A stretch of 7,589 bases of DNA, taken from assembly GCA_947458415.1 (NCBI GenBank), contig CANGZG010000118.1:1-7589 (forward strand), given 5' to 3'. A model generated the notes under the pieces. That model was not told where the DNA came from. It did no database searches and was given only the letters and a program-made list of their open reading frames with translations. The position numbers and the translations under genes are program-made. Shown in pieces: positions 5,568-7,589 of this stretch (position 1 is the stretch's first letter; every line of letters starts with the position of its first letter). The DNA is from Comamonadaceae bacterium (GTDB lineage: Bacteria > Pseudomonadota > Gammaproteobacteria > Burkholderiales > Burkholderiaceae_C).

Positions 5568-5650
5568 GTCAGTGATTTCCCTAGTCACGGCCTGAAAACC
5601 CTTGTCAACTCGGCCACAATCGATGGTTTCAGTTTTCGGGATTCAGCAGC

Positions 5651-7084
5651 ATGGCGCACATGATCATCGATGGCAAACCCTGTCAAGCCATCAGCGGACA
5701 CACCTTAGAGGTTCGCTCGCCCGTTGACGGGAAAGTGTTTGACCACATCCCCCGCTCGGATGCCCGAGACATTGATTTGGCTGTGCGTGCTGCGCGCGCT
5801 GCATTGAATGGCGCTTGGGGCCAACTGAGCGCTACCGAGCGCGGTCGCTTGATGCTCAAGCTCAGTCAACTGGTCATGACACACGCAGAAGCATTGGCGC
5901 TGCTGGAAGCGAAAGACACCGGCAAGCCCATGACCACCGCGCGCAATGACATGGTGGTGTTGTCGCGGTATTTTGAGTTTTACGGTGGTGCTGCTGACAA
6001 AGTGCACGGAGAAGTCATTCCATTTTTGAACGGCTACCAAGTCAATTTGTTGCGCGAGCCTTTGGTTGTCACCGCCCACATCATTCCTTGGAATTACCCC
6101 GCACAAATGATGGGACGCAGCATCGCACCAGCGCTGGCCATGGGCAACGCGGTGGTGGTCAAGCCTGCGGAAGATGCCTGTCTGAGTTGCTTGCGCATCG
6201 CCGAACTCGCTCTTGAAGCAGGATTTCCAGCGGGTGCGCTGAACATCGTGAGCGGTATCGGCGAAGAAGCCGGGGCGGCATTAGCGAACCACCCTGACAT
6301 CAATTTCATCAGCTTCACCGGCTCCAACGAGGTCGGCGTGTTGATTCAACAAGCTGCGGCCAAACACGCCGTGAAATGCACGTTAGAGCTGGGTGGCAAA
6401 TCTCCCCATTTGGTGTTTGAAGATGCCAACCTCGAACTGGCAGCCACCACAGTGGTGCGCGGCATCATTCAAAACACGGGGCAAACCTGCACGGCCGGCA
6501 GTCGCTTGTTGGTGCAGCAATCGATTCATGACCGGTTTGTCGCTCTCGTCGCGGAAAAATTCAAACAGGTTCGCGTGGGTACACCCGAGATGAACTTGGA
6601 CTGCGGGCCGGTGGTCAACCCGACGCAACAACAACGCGTGAACCGTTTCATCGAACAAGCCAAGGCCAGCGGCCTGCCCGTGCTGGCACAAGGTCAGATT
6701 GACCCAGGCGTGCCAGCCGATGGCTACTACGTGATGCCCACGTTTTTTGGCGCTGTGCCAGCGGATCACCCACTGGCGCACCAAGAAGTGTTCGGACCGG
6801 TGTTGGCTGCCATGCCTTTTCAAGACGAAGCGCATGCGATCGCATTGGCCAATGGCACCGACTACGGTTTGCTGGCCGCGGTCTGGACTGAAAACGGCGG
6901 CCGACAACAACGCGTGGCCAAGGCGCTCAAGTGCGGACAAGTTTTTGTCAACTCGTTTGGCGCTGGTGGCGGCGTCGAGTTGCCGTTTGGTGGCGTCAAG
7001 CGAAGCGGCCACGGTCGCGAAAAAGGCTTTTTGGCATTGGAAGAAATGAGCACGACCAAAACAGTGGTGCATTTCCACGGGTAA
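5651..7084 (+). CDS. NAD(P)-dependent aldehyde dehydrogenase family protein
   Basis: The 477 residues form a full-length ALDH superfamily enzyme, which oxidises an aldehyde to the acid with NAD(P)+. All key elements are visible: IIPWNYP with oxyanion-hole N148, VVVKPAED with cofactor-binding K171, FTGSNEVG (222-229), LELGGKSP with general base E246, NTGQTCTAGSR with nucleophile C280, EVFGPV (379-384) and PFGGVKRSGHGREKG (445-459). The class is close to betaine aldehyde and semialdehyde dehydrogenases, but the substrate cannot be assigned. ATG 5651 follows a GGGA stretch at about 5638; ATG 5660 is an alternative three codons in. An 83-base gap separates it from the DUF427 gene, so it may have its own promoter. 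The next gene, an SDR, begins 23 bases after its stop and likely shares its transcript. Confidence 0.95.
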   Translation: MAHMIIDGKPCQAISGHTLEVRSPVDGKVFDHIPRSDARDIDLAVRAARAALNGAWGQLSATERGRLMLKLSQLVMTHAEALALLEAKDTGKPMTTARNDMVVLSRYFEFYGGAADKVHGEVIPFLNGYQVNLLREPLVVTAHIIPWNYPAQMMGRSIAPALAMGNAVVVKPAEDACLSCLRIAELALEAGFPAGALNIVSGIGEEAGAALANHPDINFISFTGSNEVGVLIQQAAAKHAVKCTLELGGKSPHLVFEDANLELAATTVVRGIIQNTGQTCTAGSRLLVQQSIHDRFVALVAEKFKQVRVGTPEMNLDCGPVVNPTQQQRVNRFIEQAKASGLPVLAQGQIDPGVPADGYYVMPTFFGAVPADHPLAHQEVFGPVLAAMPFQDEAHAIALANGTDYGLLAAVWTENGGRQQRVAKALKCGQVFVNSFGAGGGVELPFGGVKRSGHGREKGFLALEEMSTTKTVVHFHG

Positions 7085-7107
7085 ACCAACTTTTTGAAAG
7101 ACACAGC

Positions 7108-7589
7108 ATGGCTCAGTTAAATCAAAAAATCGCCATCGTCACTGGTGCAGGTGGCGGGTTCGGTCAAGGCATTGCCAGCGCCTACATCCAAGAAGGCGCG
7201 CGCGTCATCGTCGCCGACATCCATGCACAAGCTGCGCAACAAGTGGCCCAATCCTTGGGCGCCAACGCCAGCGCATTCACTTGCGATGTCAGCAAAGCAG
7301 ATCAGGTCAAGGCCTTGGTCGCGCATTGCGTCGCCACTTTTGGTGTGCCAGACATCGTGGTCAACAACGCCGGCACCACCCACAAAAACCGTCCCATGTT
7401 GGAAGTGGACGAAGCCATGTTTGACAAAGTCTTCGCGGTGAATGTGAAATCGATTTTCCACATGGCACATGCCGTGGTGCCACTCATGCGTCAACAACAA
7501 CGCGGCGTGATATTGAACATCGGGTCGGTGGCTGGCATACGCCCCCGCCCTGGCTTGTCTTGGTACAACGCGTCCAAAGGCGCGGTCAA
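7108..7589 (+). CDS. Short-chain dehydrogenase/reductase (SDR), 5' part only
   Basis: The gene runs off the window; 160 residues are visible of about 250 usual for classical SDRs. The Rossmann motif TGAGGGFGQG (12-21), an acidic D37 after the second strand (favouring NAD(H) over NADP(H)), D60-V, NNAGT (86-90), N112, S140 in NIGSVAG and the YNASK motif (Y153, K157) make a complete visible catalytic tetrad. It would reversibly oxidise an alcohol or reduce a ketone; the substrate is unknown. The ATG is preceded by GAAAG at 7096-7100, a modest ribosome binding site. With the upstream aldehyde dehydrogenase it suggests alcohol-aldehyde-acid oxidation of one compound class, which is inference. Confidence 0.94.
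   Translation, partial: MAQLNQKIAIVTGAGGGFGQGIASAYIQEGARVIVADIHAQAAQQVAQSLGANASAFTCDVSKADQVKALVAHCVATFGVPDIVVNNAGTTHKNRPMLEVDEAMFDKVFAVNVKSIFHMAHAVVPLMRQQQRGVILNIGSVAGIRPRPGLSWYNASKGAV

Noticed and set aside
5573..5588. GTGA...TCAC hairpin after the DUF427 gene as a terminator
   Set aside because: The stem is only four pairs with no following T-run.
5592..5620. CTGAAA-17-CACAAT as a promoter for the aldehyde dehydrogenase
   Set aside because: Each element matches only 4 of 6 consensus bases and nothing else supports it; too weak to annotate.
6383..7078. Long reverse-strand frame (231 codons) opposite the aldehyde dehydrogenase
   Set aside because: It is a shadow of a strongly conserved enzyme, with no family signature of its own.

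Overview
The window looks like chromosomal DNA of a betaproteobacterium, probably of the Comamonadaceae (Limnohabitans/Rhodoferax-like). This is inferred from the moderately high GC with many TTG and CAA codons and from the family flavour of the glutaredoxin-like, EgtB/EgtD and aldehyde dehydrogenase proteins. All recognised genes are on the + strand and gene density is high. No gap exceeds about 100 bases. No tRNA, rRNA, CRISPR array, insertion sequence or origin is visible.

Bases 1-2620 are an accessory, defence-type block. It opens with the 3' part of a type III-like DNA adenine methyltransferase (mod). By hand count its first ~300 bases are about 35% GC and the next ~480 about 59%, which suggests a mosaic gene. 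A complete Mrr-type restriction endonuclease follows after 13 bases, with a strong ribosome binding site and a TTG start. Next comes a two-gene unit: a DUF4258 protein (putative toxin) followed, 5 bases later, by an XRE-type HTH protein (putative antitoxin). The layout resembles MqsRA, but the N-terminal part is not a CxxC zinc finger. A 15-base palindrome (1807-1821) at the head of this unit is a candidate operator. Two further palindromes follow the antitoxin gene.

Bases 2722-5567 form a compact thiol-metabolism cluster that is probably one operon: a glutaredoxin-fold protein with no cysteine at all, egtB (hercynine sulfoxide synthase), egtD (histidine Nalpha-trimethyltransferase) and a DUF427 protein whose ATG overlaps the egtD stop. 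EgtD makes hercynine from histidine and EgtB joins it to a sulfur donor on the way to ergothioneine. No egtA, egtC or egtE is present in the window.

Bases 5651-7589 carry an NAD(P)-dependent aldehyde dehydrogenase and, 23 bases later, the start of a short-chain dehydrogenase/reductase cut by the window edge. These look like a small catabolic oxidoreductase unit of unknown substrate.

The points most worth a second look are the methyltransferase-Mrr adjacency with no Res subunit beside it, the unusual DUF4258/HTH pair with its palindromes, and the cysteine-free glutaredoxin at the head of the ergothioneine genes.
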